Of a DNA stretch of 64,000 nucleotides, positions 15,836 to 23,396 are shown one piece after another. This DNA comes from Streptomyces sp. BK239 (GTDB lineage: Bacteria; Actinomycetota; Actinomycetes; Streptomycetales; Streptomycetaceae), in contig NZ_SHKS01000003.1 in the NCBI RefSeq assembly GCF_004217285.1, forward strand, positions 656,265-720,264. Direction: 5' to 3'. Position 1 is the first letter of the stretch. The number at the start of each line of letters is the position of its first letter. The notes beneath the pieces were generated by a model. The model searched no databases. It was not told the DNA's origin and was given only the letters and a program-made list of their open reading frames with translations. The translations under genes were made by a program, and so were the position numbers.

Positions 15836-16714
15836 ATGACGCAACCCACCCTCATCCGGCGAGCACCCGGCCACACGCCGCCCTTGCTGGAAACCGCGCT
15901 GAGGCTCGCCGGGCACGGCGTGCCCGTGCTGCCGCTGCGGGCGGGGAAGGTGCCGTTCGGCAACTGCCCCGCCTGCGCCGGCAACGCGTGCGGCGGCCGG
16001 CCGAACATGAAGAACCCGGGCCCCTGCGAGTGCTCCCGCCCCTGCCACGCATGGGCCGCCGCCACCACTGACCCCGCCGTCCTCGCCTCCCCGGGGTGGA
16101 CGTCCGCATGGCGGCGGGCCGTCTGCGTCGCCTACCACCCCGGTGCCGCCGGGTTGACCGTGGTGGACCTGGACAACTCGGCGGCCACGGCTTGGGCCCG
16201 TGAGACCTTGCCCGCCACGCGGACCGTGCCGACAACGCGCGGTGAGCACTGGATCTACCGGGGCGCGATGTCGTCACACAACGCTGTCCGCCCCGGCGTC
16301 GACATCAAGTCGACCATGTCCTACGCCCGCTATCTCGGGTCCGGTACCGGCACCATGAGCGCCCTGCCGGACGCCGTCCGCGCGCTGGCCGTGAAGAAGC
16401 CCGTCACGGTTCGGCCCGCGCCGCTAACCGTCGCCGTGCCCGCACTGGCCGGTGGCGGGTTGTGCCGTCACCGCACGCCCGCCTACCTGGACCGTGGCAT
16501 CGCCATGGCCGTGCAGCGCATCAGCGAGGCCCGCAGCGCCGTCCACGCGACCGTGTACCGGACGTTCCTCGCCGTGCTGTCCACGCACGGCCGGTGCGGT
16601 TGCCTCACCGACACCCACGTCAACCGGCTGTTCGCCGCCGCGCAGGCGAAGGGCGAGACGCCCCGGCACTGCACGGACGCGTGGACCAACGCCCTGACCA
16701 CGTTGGGGCTGTGA
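15836..16714 (+). CDS. Bifunctional DNA primase/polymerase (prim-pol) of the element
   Basis: A 292-aa protein with an N-terminal prim-pol (archaeo-eukaryotic primase) domain: LRLAGHGVPVLPLRAGKVPF, a Cys-rich insert (NCPACAGNACGG … CECSRPCHAW), the catalytic-type acidic pair in LTVVDLDNSAA, and GEHWIYRGAM with the conserved His. A helical C-terminus with a further Cys cluster (GRCGCLTDTHVNRLF) follows. Together with the adjacent ATPase it should start replication of the excised circle. GGAGG lies 9 nt before the ATG. The stop overlaps the ATPase start (GTGA). Confidence 0.88.
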   Translation: MTQPTLIRRAPGHTPPLLETALRLAGHGVPVLPLRAGKVPFGNCPACAGNACGGRPNMKNPGPCECSRPCHAWAAATTDPAVLASPGWTSAWRRAVCVAYHPGAAGLTVVDLDNSAATAWARETLPATRTVPTTRGEHWIYRGAMSSHNAVRPGVDIKSTMSYARYLGSGTGTMSALPDAVRALAVKKPVTVRPAPLTVAVPALAGGGLCRHRTPAYLDRGIAMAVQRISEARSAVHATVYRTFLAVLSTHGRCGCLTDTHVNRLFAAAQAKGETPRHCTDAWTNALTTLGL

Positions 16715-18192
16715 CCGTGTCCGACGAGGAGAAGAACCCCGCCCGGCAGGTCATCACCGACTACGCCCAGTCCCACTTCCGGTACTTCCGCACCGTGGAC
16801 GGGACCGTGTACGCGCAGCGCACCGGCCACCCCGTGGCCCGCCCGATCCGCTCCCAGGGCACAACCGGCAGCCACCGACAGGAACTCATGGTCGGCCTCT
16901 TCCGCGACGGAGTCGGCGTCTTCAACGGAACCGCCCTCAAGGAGGCGTTGGACTTGATCGAAGCACTCGCCCTCACCGAGCAGGTACAGCCCACCCACAT
17001 CCGCGTCGCCCCCGGATTCGACGGAGCCACCTGGCTCGACCTCGGCCGCGACGACGGCCAATCCGTCCGCATCCACCCCACCGGATGGGACATCCGCATC
17101 CCCGACCCCGAAGAGGTGTGCTGGCGGCGCACCCAGCTCACCGGGGAACTCCCCCTGCCCGCCAAGGACACCAACGGCAAGGGCATCGACCTGCTGATGC
17201 GGCTGTGCAACTTCGCCGACGCCAAGACCGAAGCCCTCGCCATCGCCTGGCTCATCGGCTGCCTGGAGCCCTCCGTGCCCGTCCCGGCCCCGTTCCTCAC
17301 CGGCCCGCAGGGTGCCGGCAAGTCCACCGGCGGGCGAATGCTCGTGCGGATCATCGAGGGCATGACCGGCGACCTACGGCGCGCGCCCAAGGACGAAGAG
17401 AACATGATCACGGCGGTCGCGGCCGGATGGATCACCGCCCTGGACAACCTCTCCCACCTGCCCCCGGACCTGTCCGACCTCATGTGCTGCATCATCACCG
17501 GGGCCGAGAGCATCAAACGCGCGCTGTTCACCGACGGCGACGTCGTCCGCTCCCGCTACCGCCGCCCGATGCTGCTGACCGGCATCGACGTCGGCGTGAT
17601 CCGCCCCGACCTCGCCGAACGGCTCCTCACCTTGCGCCTGGAACGCCCTCGGGTGCGGCGCACGGAAGCGGAGCTGTGGGCGGAGTACGCCGAGATCCTG
17701 CCCGTCGTCCTCGGCTCCCTGCTCGACCTCACCGTGAAAGTCCGCGCAGCACAGGCCGAGACGCCGACCGATCTGCGCATGGCCGACTTCGCCCACCTGT
17801 GCGCCCAGCTCGACACCGCCACCGGCTTCGGGACGCTGGAGACCTACCGGGCCAGCCTGGACGACCTCAACGACGACGTCATCGAGGGCGATCTCCTGGC
17901 ACAGACGGTCCTCAAGCACGCCGCCGAACTCACCCCGGACACGGAACAGCGGATGACGTCGGCGGAGTGGCTGCACGCCCTGACCGCCCTCTACAGCGGC
18001 GAGGAATGCCGCCCCCTGCCCAAGGGCTGGCCCACCACCGGCAAGGTCCTCTCCGACCGGCTGCGGCGCATCCAGCCCACCCTGGCCGCGCGGGGCGTCC
18101 TGGTCGACTGGGGCCGCACCAGCGCCGCCCGCTACATCGAACTCAGCCGCCAGGCCCCGCCCCCGCCGCCCGAGCAGCAGACCGCGTTCTGA
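16711..18192 (+). CDS. Helicase-like ATPase partner of prim-pol
   Basis: A 493-aa protein with a P-loop at GPQGAGKST (residues 198-206, Lys204), a Walker B-like region AAGWITALDNLSHLPPDLSD, and an arginine/sensor stretch (LAERLLTLRLERPRVRRTEA). The layout is that of D5-like or phage-type replicative helicases. The N-terminal 180 residues hold a beta-rich region (GATWLDLGRDDGQSVRIHPT); the C-terminal 120 residues look like a winged helix. A GTG start at 16711 overlaps the prim-pol stop; another in-frame GTG is 6 nt on. It ends at a hairpin terminator and precedes the iteron-like array. Confidence 0.85.
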   Translation: MTVSDEEKNPARQVITDYAQSHFRYFRTVDGTVYAQRTGHPVARPIRSQGTTGSHRQELMVGLFRDGVGVFNGTALKEALDLIEALALTEQVQPTHIRVAPGFDGATWLDLGRDDGQSVRIHPTGWDIRIPDPEEVCWRRTQLTGELPLPAKDTNGKGIDLLMRLCNFADAKTEALAIAWLIGCLEPSVPVPAPFLTGPQGAGKSTGGRMLVRIIEGMTGDLRRAPKDEENMITAVAAGWITALDNLSHLPPDLSDLMCCIITGAESIKRALFTDGDVVRSRYRRPMLLTGIDVGVIRPDLAERLLTLRLERPRVRRTEAELWAEYAEILPVVLGSLLDLTVKVRAAQAETPTDLRMADFAHLCAQLDTATGFGTLETYRASLDDLNDDVIEGDLLAQTVLKHAAELTPDTEQRMTSAEWLHALTALYSGEECRPLPKGWPTTGKVLSDRLRRIQPTLAARGVLVDWGRTSAARYIELSRQAPPPPPEQQTAF

Positions 18193-18220
18193 CCGCCGCC
18201 CGGACAGGCGGACAAGCAAG

Positions 18221-18253
18221 AGGAGCACGCCGGCCCGGCGCAGGGGTGCTCCT
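18221..18253 (+). terminator. Terminator after the replication genes
   Basis: AGGAGCAC (18221-18228) pairs with GTGCTCCT (18246-18253), with an inner GC-rich stem. Confidence 0.7.
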
Positions 18254-18378
18254 ATTGCCGTTCGGCGGCGTCAGCCGCCCTGCACAGGTCGCGCCGCGAA
18301 GCGGCCCGTTCTTCAAGCCCTGAGCGGGACGTAAGACCCACAGACACCACCCCTTCTCTGTCCCAAGTAGGGAAGATC

Positions 18379-18585
18379 TGCGTCACTGCGTCACCACAGT
18401 CCCGACAGAGGGCCGCTGACCTGCGGCGACAGCAGTGACGCAGACGGAGAATCCTGCGTCATCCCGCGTCATCAGCGTCACCCCGTGACGAGCGCCCGTG
18501 TCATCGGTGACGCAGGACCGACCCCGCTGCGTCACCAGAAGCCGCAGGTCAGAGCCCTGATTGACGCAGGTGACGCGATGACGCA
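18379..18585. repeat. Iteron-like array of TGACGCA/TGCGTCA
   Basis: Within 207 bp there are eight exact copies of TGCGTCA or its complement TGACGCA: 18379, 18387, 18436, 18455, 18508, 18528, 18562 and 18579 (first base of each). There are also near-copies CGCGTCA (18465), AGCGTCA (18474), TGACGAG (18486) and TGACGCG (18571). The array occupies the otherwise gene-free stretch 18254-18650 between the replication genes and xis, so an origin, a replication-protein binding region or an xis-int control region is likely. Confidence 0.75.
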
Positions 18586-18650
18586 GAGATCCCAGCTTCG
18601 GACAGCACAGACCACCTCGCCCCCGCCGGACCGCCCCGAGGAGATCCCGC

Positions 18651-18884
18651 ATGAGCACCGCCACCGCGGACACCGTCCGATCCGCTCCGCGCAGCGCCCC
18701 GGCCCCCGTTCTCCTGACTGTCGAGGAGGCCGCCGTCTGCCTTCGAATCGGCCGAACCACCTGCTTCGCCCTCATCCGCTCCGGGGAGCTGGAGTCCCTG
18801 ATGGTCGGCGGACTGCGGCGCGTCCCCGCCGATGCCCCGGCCGCCTACCTCGCCCGTCGCCGCGCTGAGCAGCAGGCGGCCTGA
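18651..18884 (+). CDS. xis: Excisionase (MerR-like HTH)
   Basis: A 77-aa protein whose core LLTVEEAAVCLRIGRTTCFA then LIRSGELESLMVGGLRRVPA is the small winged helix-turn-helix of AICE excisionases and BldC/MerR-type domains; the C-terminus is YLARRRAEQQAA. It should bend DNA at the att sites and direct Int toward excision. GGAG lies 7 nt upstream of the ATG. It is 81 bp from int on the same strand, as in pSAM2. Confidence 0.88.
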   Translation: MSTATADTVRSAPRSAPAPVLLTVEEAAVCLRIGRTTCFALIRSGELESLMVGGLRRVPADAPAAYLARRRAEQQAA

Positions 18885-18965
18885 CTCATCCCGTCCGGAG
18901 CGTCGCCCCACCACGAGGCGGCGCTCCGGTCGTTTCCACCTCGCCTCAACCCAAGGAGTCCGCCA

Positions 18966-20228
18966 GTGGCGGAAGACAAGAAGCGCACCCGCCAGCCGAA
19001 CGGCCGTTCGTCGATCTATCAGGGTGCGGACGGCAAATGGCACGGCCGTGTGACCGTCGGCATCCGCGACGACGGCAAGCCGGACCGCCGCCACGTCGAA
19101 CGGAAAACGCGCGCCGAGGTGACCGCCGCCGTTCGGGAGCTGGAGCAGCAGCGGGACGCCAAGAGGATCCGGAAGGCCGGCCGCCCCTGGACGGTCAAGA
19201 CGTGGCTGACCCACTGGATCGAGAACATCGCGCCGCTCGCCGTGAACGAGAACACGATGGTCGGGTACGGGGTCGCCGTGCGGAAGCACCTGATCCCCGC
19301 CCTTGGCGCTCACCGGCTGGACAAGCTCAAGCCGGAGTACATCGAAGCCTTCTACGGGCGCATGGTGGCCGACGGTCGTAAAGCGGGGACTATCCACCAG
19401 ATTCACCGCACCTTCCGTACCGCCTTGAATGAGGCGGTACGACGTGGCCACCTCGCCCGGAATCCCGTGCAACTGGCCAAGGCGCCTCGCGTCAGCGAAG
19501 AGGAGATCGAGCCCTACACCGTCGAAGAGGTGCAACGGCTGTTGCGAGCGGCCGACGATCGCCGCAACTCCGCACGATGGGCGGTCGCCCTCGCCCTCGG
19601 ACTTCGGCAGGGCGAGGCACTTGGCCTCAAGTGGACGGATGTCGCCCTTGACCGGGGTGTGCTCATGGTCCGGCGGAGTCGCCGTCGGCCGCGCTACGCC
19701 CATGGGTGTGGGGAGACCTGCGGTAGGAAAGCCGGGTACTGCCCGCAGCGTCAGCGGACCAATCCGGAGACGGCCGACACGAAGTCTCGCGCCGGACGGC
19801 GAGCCGTGGGCCTGCCCTCTCAGCTTGTGGACCTGTTGCGCACCCACCAGGCCAAGCAGCAGGCCGAGCGCGCGGCGGCCGGCGTCGACTGGACGGACGA
19901 AGGATGGCTCTTCGCTACGCCGACCGGGCGAGGCACATCACCCCGGACGGACTACGACGACTGGAAGGAGTTGCTTGCCGACGCGAAAGTCCGAGACGGC
20001 CGACTGCACGACGCGCGTCACACCGCGGCAACGGTCCTCTTGATTCTCGGAGTCTCGGAGCGTGCCGTCATGGGTCTCATGGGCTGGTCCACGACTGCCA
20101 TGGCCGCGCGGTACCAGCACATGGTGGACTCCGTCCGCAGCGACGTCGCCCGACAGGTCGATGGGCTGATCTGGAAATCGGATGACGATGACGATGGTCT
20201 CGCCGGCGCGCTCGTTCCCGCTGGCTGA
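18966..20228 (+). CDS. int: Tyrosine site-specific integrase
   Basis: A 420-aa phage-type integrase. The N-terminal arm-binding region runs to about 60 (SSIYQGADGKWHGRVTVGIR), the SAM-like core-binding domain covers about 75-180, and the catalytic domain carries Arg214 (ALGLRQGEALGLKW), His348-x-x-Arg351 (LHDARHTAATVLL), Trp374 and the nucleophile Tyr383 (ARYQHM). All expected catalytic residues are present. A Cys/His insert (HGCGETCGRKAGYCPQR) interrupts the catalytic domain, as in several Streptomyces integrases. AAGGAG lies 7 nt before the GTG. A terminator follows directly. Confidence 0.95.
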   Translation: MAEDKKRTRQPNGRSSIYQGADGKWHGRVTVGIRDDGKPDRRHVERKTRAEVTAAVRELEQQRDAKRIRKAGRPWTVKTWLTHWIENIAPLAVNENTMVGYGVAVRKHLIPALGAHRLDKLKPEYIEAFYGRMVADGRKAGTIHQIHRTFRTALNEAVRRGHLARNPVQLAKAPRVSEEEIEPYTVEEVQRLLRAADDRRNSARWAVALALGLRQGEALGLKWTDVALDRGVLMVRRSRRRPRYAHGCGETCGRKAGYCPQRQRTNPETADTKSRAGRRAVGLPSQLVDLLRTHQAKQQAERAAAGVDWTDEGWLFATPTGRGTSPRTDYDDWKELLADAKVRDGRLHDARHTAATVLLILGVSERAVMGLMGWSTTAMAARYQHMVDSVRSDVARQVDGLIWKSDDDDDGLAGALVPAG

Positions 20229-20235
20229 AGCCGGG

Positions 20236-20269
20236 ACGAAGGGGCGGCCCTTGATGGCTGCCCCTTCGT
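20236..20269 (+). terminator. Terminator after int
   Basis: A 14-bp stem with one G-T pair (20236-20249 with 20256-20269) begins 8 bp past the int stop. Confidence 0.75.
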
Positions 20270-20302
20270 ATTCACGAAGGCCGGCAGTGGATCGGCCTGG
20301 TG

Positions 20303-20593
20303 TCAGCTGTCGAACATCTCCCGAGCGGCCTCGCGCTGGCGATCCGTTTCGGCGTTGGCATAGTTCTGGGTTCGAGTGGGCTCCGTGACCTTGTCGGTGC
20401 CGTAGACGTAGTACGCGGACTCCTTGTTGTACGTCGCACTGAAGAGGACGACTTCGTACAGGTTCTCGTCAGCGTTCACGCACTGGATGGATCGGACGAT
20501 CCCGTCGTAGTACACGCCGTTCTTGCTCTCGCGGTGGCTGACGATGCGGATCTTCTTGTTCGGGTCCGGCTGGAGTTCCGCAACCGTGGTCAT
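20303..20593 (-). CDS. Cargo protein of unknown function, 96 aa
   Basis: The product starts MTTVAELQPDPNKKIRIVSH and has a beta-strand-rich centre (GVYYDGIVRSIQCVNADENL, YEVVLFSATYNKESAYYVYG) and a charged helical end (ETDRQREAAREMFDS). It is soluble with no signal or membrane span. GGGAG lies 6 nt before the ATG. Base composition here is visibly lower in GC than in the element core, suggesting separate acquisition. It is divergent from the crystallin-like gene across 188 bp. I recognise no family. Confidence 0.7.
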   Translation of the reverse strand: MTTVAELQPDPNKKIRIVSHRESKNGVYYDGIVRSIQCVNADENLYEVVLFSATYNKESAYYVYGTDKVTEPTRTQNYANAETDRQREAAREMFDS

Positions 20594-20781
20594 GGTTGTC
20601 TCCCTTGGTCTGTGGGTGATGTTTTCGCGAACGCTTCCTGAGCGGCGTACGAGGGCGCGTACCGGCGCGTGACCCGCCGGAGAGCTGCCCCTTCACAACA
20701 GTTCCGCAGGGTGACTAGCGGTAGTCGAAGGGTAGCTATGTGTCGTCCATCCGGCTCAAGTGATCAATTGTGGAGAGGCGC

Positions 20782-21381
20782 ATGAGCGAACAGGAAGTCA
20801 CTTTCTACGCCCGGCCCAGCTACACGGGGGACGGCCACACCTACCCGGTGGGAGCGAACGAGAACCTGCACCCGGGCGAACTCAACGACAGGTTCAAGTC
20901 CGTCAGGGTCGGCCGGAAGGCCAAGGTCCTGGCATGGCAGCACGCAAACCAGACCGGCAAGTACCGGGAGTGGGAGGTCGACCAGCCGGACATCTCCGAC
21001 ATCGGCGGGCTGACTCGGTTCAAGGTCGTTGAGAGCACCACGCTGCCCATCGCGGTCCGGCTCCAGGACCTCACCGGATCTCAGCCCGGGCGGTACAGCC
21101 TGAAGGTCGCTTCCTACGACGTCGGAGACACCATCGTCCGCTCCGGCGACCCGGAGTACGGGCTTGTCGGCGTCATGCCCGAGGACGGCCCGCCGGTCAC
21201 CAGTGCCATCTACGTCCGCAACGAGCTGTCCGGCGAATATGTTGCCCTCGGGGCCATCTACTTCGCCTGGAACCCGGGGACCAAGTCGATCGACGTCGCC
21301 GACGCCTCGAACGTCCCCGAGAACCTGGACTACTCGCGAGACGGCCGCAACCAGTTCACCTTCAAGCTCACCGAGGTGTAG
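20782..21381 (+). CDS. Beta/gamma-crystallin-like protein, cargo of the element
   Basis: A 199-aa protein. The first about 50 residues (VTFYARPSYTGDGHTYPVGA then ELNDRFKSVRVGRKAKVLAW) fit a beta/gamma-crystallin Greek-key motif: aromatic residue, YxG turn, and an NDxxxS segment close to the Ca2+-binding N/D-N/D-x-x-S/T-S motif, with Lys at the fifth position. The rest is beta-rich (YSLKVASYDVGDTIVRSGDP, YVALGAIYFAWNPGTKSIDV) and unassigned. There is no signal peptide. ATG at 20782 has GGAGAGG just upstream; a GTG at 20770 lies before that site. It is the last gene before attR. The family call is tentative. Confidence 0.62.
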   Translation: MSEQEVTFYARPSYTGDGHTYPVGANENLHPGELNDRFKSVRVGRKAKVLAWQHANQTGKYREWEVDQPDISDIGGLTRFKVVESTTLPIAVRLQDLTGSQPGRYSLKVASYDVGDTIVRSGDPEYGLVGVMPEDGPPVTSAIYVRNELSGEYVALGAIYFAWNPGTKSIDVADASNVPENLDYSRDGRNQFTFKLTEV

Positions 21382-21475
21382 GGACCGGAGCATCCCGGAC
21401 CGGTCGGGCGCCAGCGTCTCGCACTGAGCACGGCAACCGCGACGATCCACCTCATCGGGTGGCCGTCATTCGGCT

Positions 21476-21498
21476 GAATGAGACGGAAACTGAGACGG
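21476..21498 (+). repeat. Right arm-type repeat of the att region
   Basis: Identical 23-bp partner of 8820-8842, in the same orientation, with TGAGACGG at 21479-21486 and 21491-21498. It lies 48 bp inside attR. Confidence 0.7.
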
Positions 21499-21504
21499 GA
21501 GACC

Positions 21505-21539
21505 ACGAAGGGCCCGGTCCATCGGACCGGGCCCTTCGT
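21505..21539 (-). terminator. Replacement terminator for tRNA-Ser(CGA), supplied by the element
   Basis: A perfect 16-bp stem (21505-21520 with 21524-21539) lies just downstream of the reconstituted tRNA, inside the element. It resembles but is not identical to the original terminator stranded at 8628-8657. Confidence 0.75.
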
Positions 21540-21545
21540 CTACCT

Positions 21546-21600
21546 GCGGTAGCGGAGGGATTTGAACCCTCGGTGACTTGCGCCACACTCGCTTTCGAGG
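21546..21600 (-). repeat. attR: 55-bp core within tRNA-Ser(CGA)
   Basis: Identical to 8662-8716. Crossover must lie inside this segment; the chromosomal 5' half of the tRNA continues at 21601. Confidence 0.92.
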
Positions 21601-21631
21601 CGAGCTCCTTCGGCCGCTCGGACACGCTACC
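21547..21631 (-). tRNA. tRNA-Ser(CGA), integration target
   Basis: An 85-nt type II tRNA: acceptor GGTAGCG (complement of 21625-21631) pairs with CGCTACC, discriminator G, anticodon stem CTCGC/GCGAG around loop CTCGAAA (anticodon CGA, reads UCG), a long variable arm, and T arm with GTTCAAAT. No CCA is encoded. The gene is complete because the element restores its 3' half. Confidence 0.95.
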
Positions 21632-21698
21632 GAGGGAGACCTTACAGCACGCCGGGGCGTGCTCCGAAATCGATATCCGCAGCCGGGGCCCGCTGAGG

Positions 21699-22130
21699 TC
21701 AGCGGGTGCGGAAGAACTCCGTGAGGAGGCCCGCGCACTCGTCGGCGAGGACGCCTTCGATCACTTCGGGCCGGTGGTTGAGCCGCCGGTCGCGGACGAC
21801 GTCCCAGAGGGAGCCGGCCGCGCCCGCCTTGTCGTCGCGGGCGCCGTAGACGACACGGTCCACGCGGGACTGCACGAGCGCGCCCGCGCACATGGTGCAG
21901 GGTTCCAGCGTCACGACGAGCGTGCAGCCGGTCAGCCGCCACTCGCCCGTCTCGGCGGCCGCCCGCCGCAGGGCGAGGACCTCCGCGTGCGCCGTCGGGT
22001 CGCCGCCGGCCTCGCGTTCGTTGTGACCGGCAGCGAGCACGGTGACGCCGTCGGGGGCCAGCACCACGGCGCCGACCGGGACGTCCCCGCCCCGGGCGGC
22101 CAGCGCGGCCTCCGTCAGGGCGAGCCGCAT
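21699..22130 (-). CDS. tadA: tRNA-specific adenosine deaminase TadA
   Basis: A 143-aa cytidine-deaminase-fold enzyme that converts A34 to inosine in tRNA-Arg(ACG). The zinc site is complete: His48-Ala-Glu50 (PTAHAEVLAL) and PCTMC (Cys78, Cys81). The DVPVGAVVLAPDG start and DDKAGAAGSLWDVVRDRRLN agree with TadA. It begins 38 nt after the stop of its partner gene. No start codon is available further upstream in frame, though family members often have some 10 more N-terminal residues, so a non-standard start is possible. Confidence 0.92.
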   Translation of the reverse strand: MRLALTEAALAARGGDVPVGAVVLAPDGVTVLAAGHNEREAGGDPTAHAEVLALRRAAAETGEWRLTGCTLVVTLEPCTMCAGALVQSRVDRVVYGARDDKAGAAGSLWDVVRDRRLNHRPEVIEGVLADECAGLLTEFFRTR

Positions 22131-22168
22131 GGCGGCCCGCCAGGGATCGCGTACGGGGTCGGGTGCGC

Positions 22169-22711
22169 TCAGCGGACGGTCTCCAGGACCTCCGAGGCGC
22201 CGAGGGCCTCGGCGATCTCGGTGAGCGCGTCCGAGGACAGCGACTTCAGCTCCTTCACGCCGACGCCGAGGTCGTCGAGGATGCCGGGGTCGCCGACCGG
22301 GCCGTGCGGCACCGCCTCGCCGGCGGAGCCGTCGTCCTCGTCGGAGTCGTCCTCACCGTCCTCGGTGCCGTCGAGGTCGAGGGCGTCCAGGTCGTCGGCG
22401 GCGTCGGAATCCCGGCCGAGCAGTTCGTCGGTGAGCAGGATCTCGCCGTACGAACTGCGGGCGGCGGCGGCGGCGTCGGAGACGTAGATGCGAGGGTCCT
22501 CCTCGCCGTCGATGCGGACGACCCCGAACCAGGAGTCCTCCTGCTCGATCAGCACGAGCACCGTGTCCTCGTCGGGAGAGGCTTCCCGGGCCAGGTCGGC
22601 CAGATCCGACAGGGTCTCCACATCGTCGAGCTCTGTGTCGCTCGCTTCCCACCCGTCTTCGGTGCGCGCGAGCAGTGCGGCGAAGTACACCGTGACTCTC
22701 CCACTGGTCAT
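22169..22711 (-). CDS. tRNA adenosine deaminase-associated protein
   Basis: A 180-aa acidic protein: [40 protein letters not shown], then a long Asp/Glu tract ([20 protein letters not shown]) and a helical end ([20 protein letters not shown]). This is the conserved actinobacterial family encoded beside tadA and named for that linkage; its biochemical role is unknown. It lies directly upstream of tadA on the same strand, so the two form an operon. ATG at 22711 has no clear Shine-Dalgarno sequence. Confidence 0.85.
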   Translation of the reverse strand: MTSGRVTVYFAALLARTEDGWEASDTELDDVETLSDLADLAREASPDEDTVLVLIEQEDSWFGVVRIDGEEDPRIYVSDAAAAARSSYGEILLTDELLGRDSDAADDLDALDLDGTEDGEDDSDEDDGSAGEAVPHGPVGDPGILDDLGVGVKELKSLSSDALTEIAEALGASEVLETVR

Positions 22712-23047
22712 AGGCGTGCCGGTTGGGGGTCCCCCCGGCGGAGGTTACGGGCGGAGAGAGCTGTGCTCCGAGCCCCGCCCACTCGGAATCGTGGCAGAAA
22801 CAAGGCGTTCAGGGGACGTCTTCCGCTCCCTGTGTCCGGTCGTTTTGATCGCGGGTCCGTGCGCGTCCGCGCACGTCCGTCCACGAGCAACCCACCAGCG
22901 CACTCGTTGCCGTCACGAGCGGATCGTACGCGGGTTTCCCGTGGGCCCACGCACGACCACCCCCTGCGGCGCCCGTGACTCCGGCGATCTTCGCGCCGGG
23001 GGCGGACGATCGTCCCTGTACGGGCAACGGGCGGGCGGCCGGCGGGG
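22712..23047. other. Gene-free interval
   Basis: 336 bp between the tadA-operon start and the 64-aa gene. Short GC-driven frames exist on both strands, but none has a ribosome binding site or recognisable product. It must hold the tadA-operon promoter; I see no clear signal. Confidence 0.5.
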
Positions 23048-23242
23048 CTACCAGCGGAACGTGCGCATGCGCATCGCGTGTCGCAGACGGGCGACCTTGG
23101 CGCGGCGCGGCTGGACGCGGTCGCGCAGCGCGCGGGCCTCGGCCAGTTCGCGCAGGAACTGGGCGCGCCGCCGACGGCGCTGCGCCTCGGTCAGCGGCGC
23201 CGCGTCCGCCTCTCGTGCCTTCTGGTCAGGCAGGTCATGCAT
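23048..23242 (-). CDS. Small basic protein, 64 aa
   Basis: [20 protein letters not shown] followed by a highly basic helix ([35 protein letters not shown]). I recall similar small proteins ending in MRTFRW in other Streptomyces at this position between tadA and upp, but know no function. It is soluble, probably helical and possibly nucleic-acid binding. The ribosome binding site is weak (GGTGGTG 7 nt upstream). Confidence 0.6.
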   Translation of the reverse strand: MHDLPDQKAREADAAPLTEAQRRRRRAQFLRELAEARALRDRVQPRRAKVARLRHAMRMRTFRW

Positions 23243-23383
23243 TGCTGTTCACCACCCCGGTCCGTCCAGTCCGGTTTCCCCCCGAAGGGCGGTTGATGCG
23301 GGCGGACGGCTCACCGCGGTTGCCGTCACGGGGTCGTCACGGGGCTCGCCGGGCGGGCGGGCGGCGGGCGGGCCGGGCCCGGT

Positions 23384-23396
23384 TACTGTTGTGGAC
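23384..23396 (+). promoter_or_regulatory. upp leaderless promoter (-10 TACTGT)
   Basis: TACTGT at 23384-23389 is followed by exactly 7 nt and the ATG, and no Shine-Dalgarno sequence is present. Transcription would start at or next to the A of the ATG. Confidence 0.6.

Larger units (their letters stand above)
8662..21600. mobile_element. Integrated actinomycete integrative and conjugative element (AICE, pSAM2 type)
   Basis: About 12.9 kb bounded by identical 55-bp tRNA-Ser segments. Its content is diagnostic: a tyrosine integrase and an excisionase near the right end, prim-pol and a helicase-like ATPase for replication, a single FtsK/SpoIIIE-type transfer protein, a chain of small overlapping spread genes, and a GntR (KorSA-like) repressor. 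Replication uses prim-pol rather than the RepSA rolling-circle protein of pSAM2. All core genes are intact, so it may still be mobile. The two cargo-like genes at 20303-21381 lie between int and attR. Confidence 0.92.

Noticed and set aside
22708..22950. An 80-codon minus-strand frame upstream of the tadA operon
   Set aside because: Arg/Gly/Pro-rich translation, no ribosome binding site, and it overlaps the expected promoter region.
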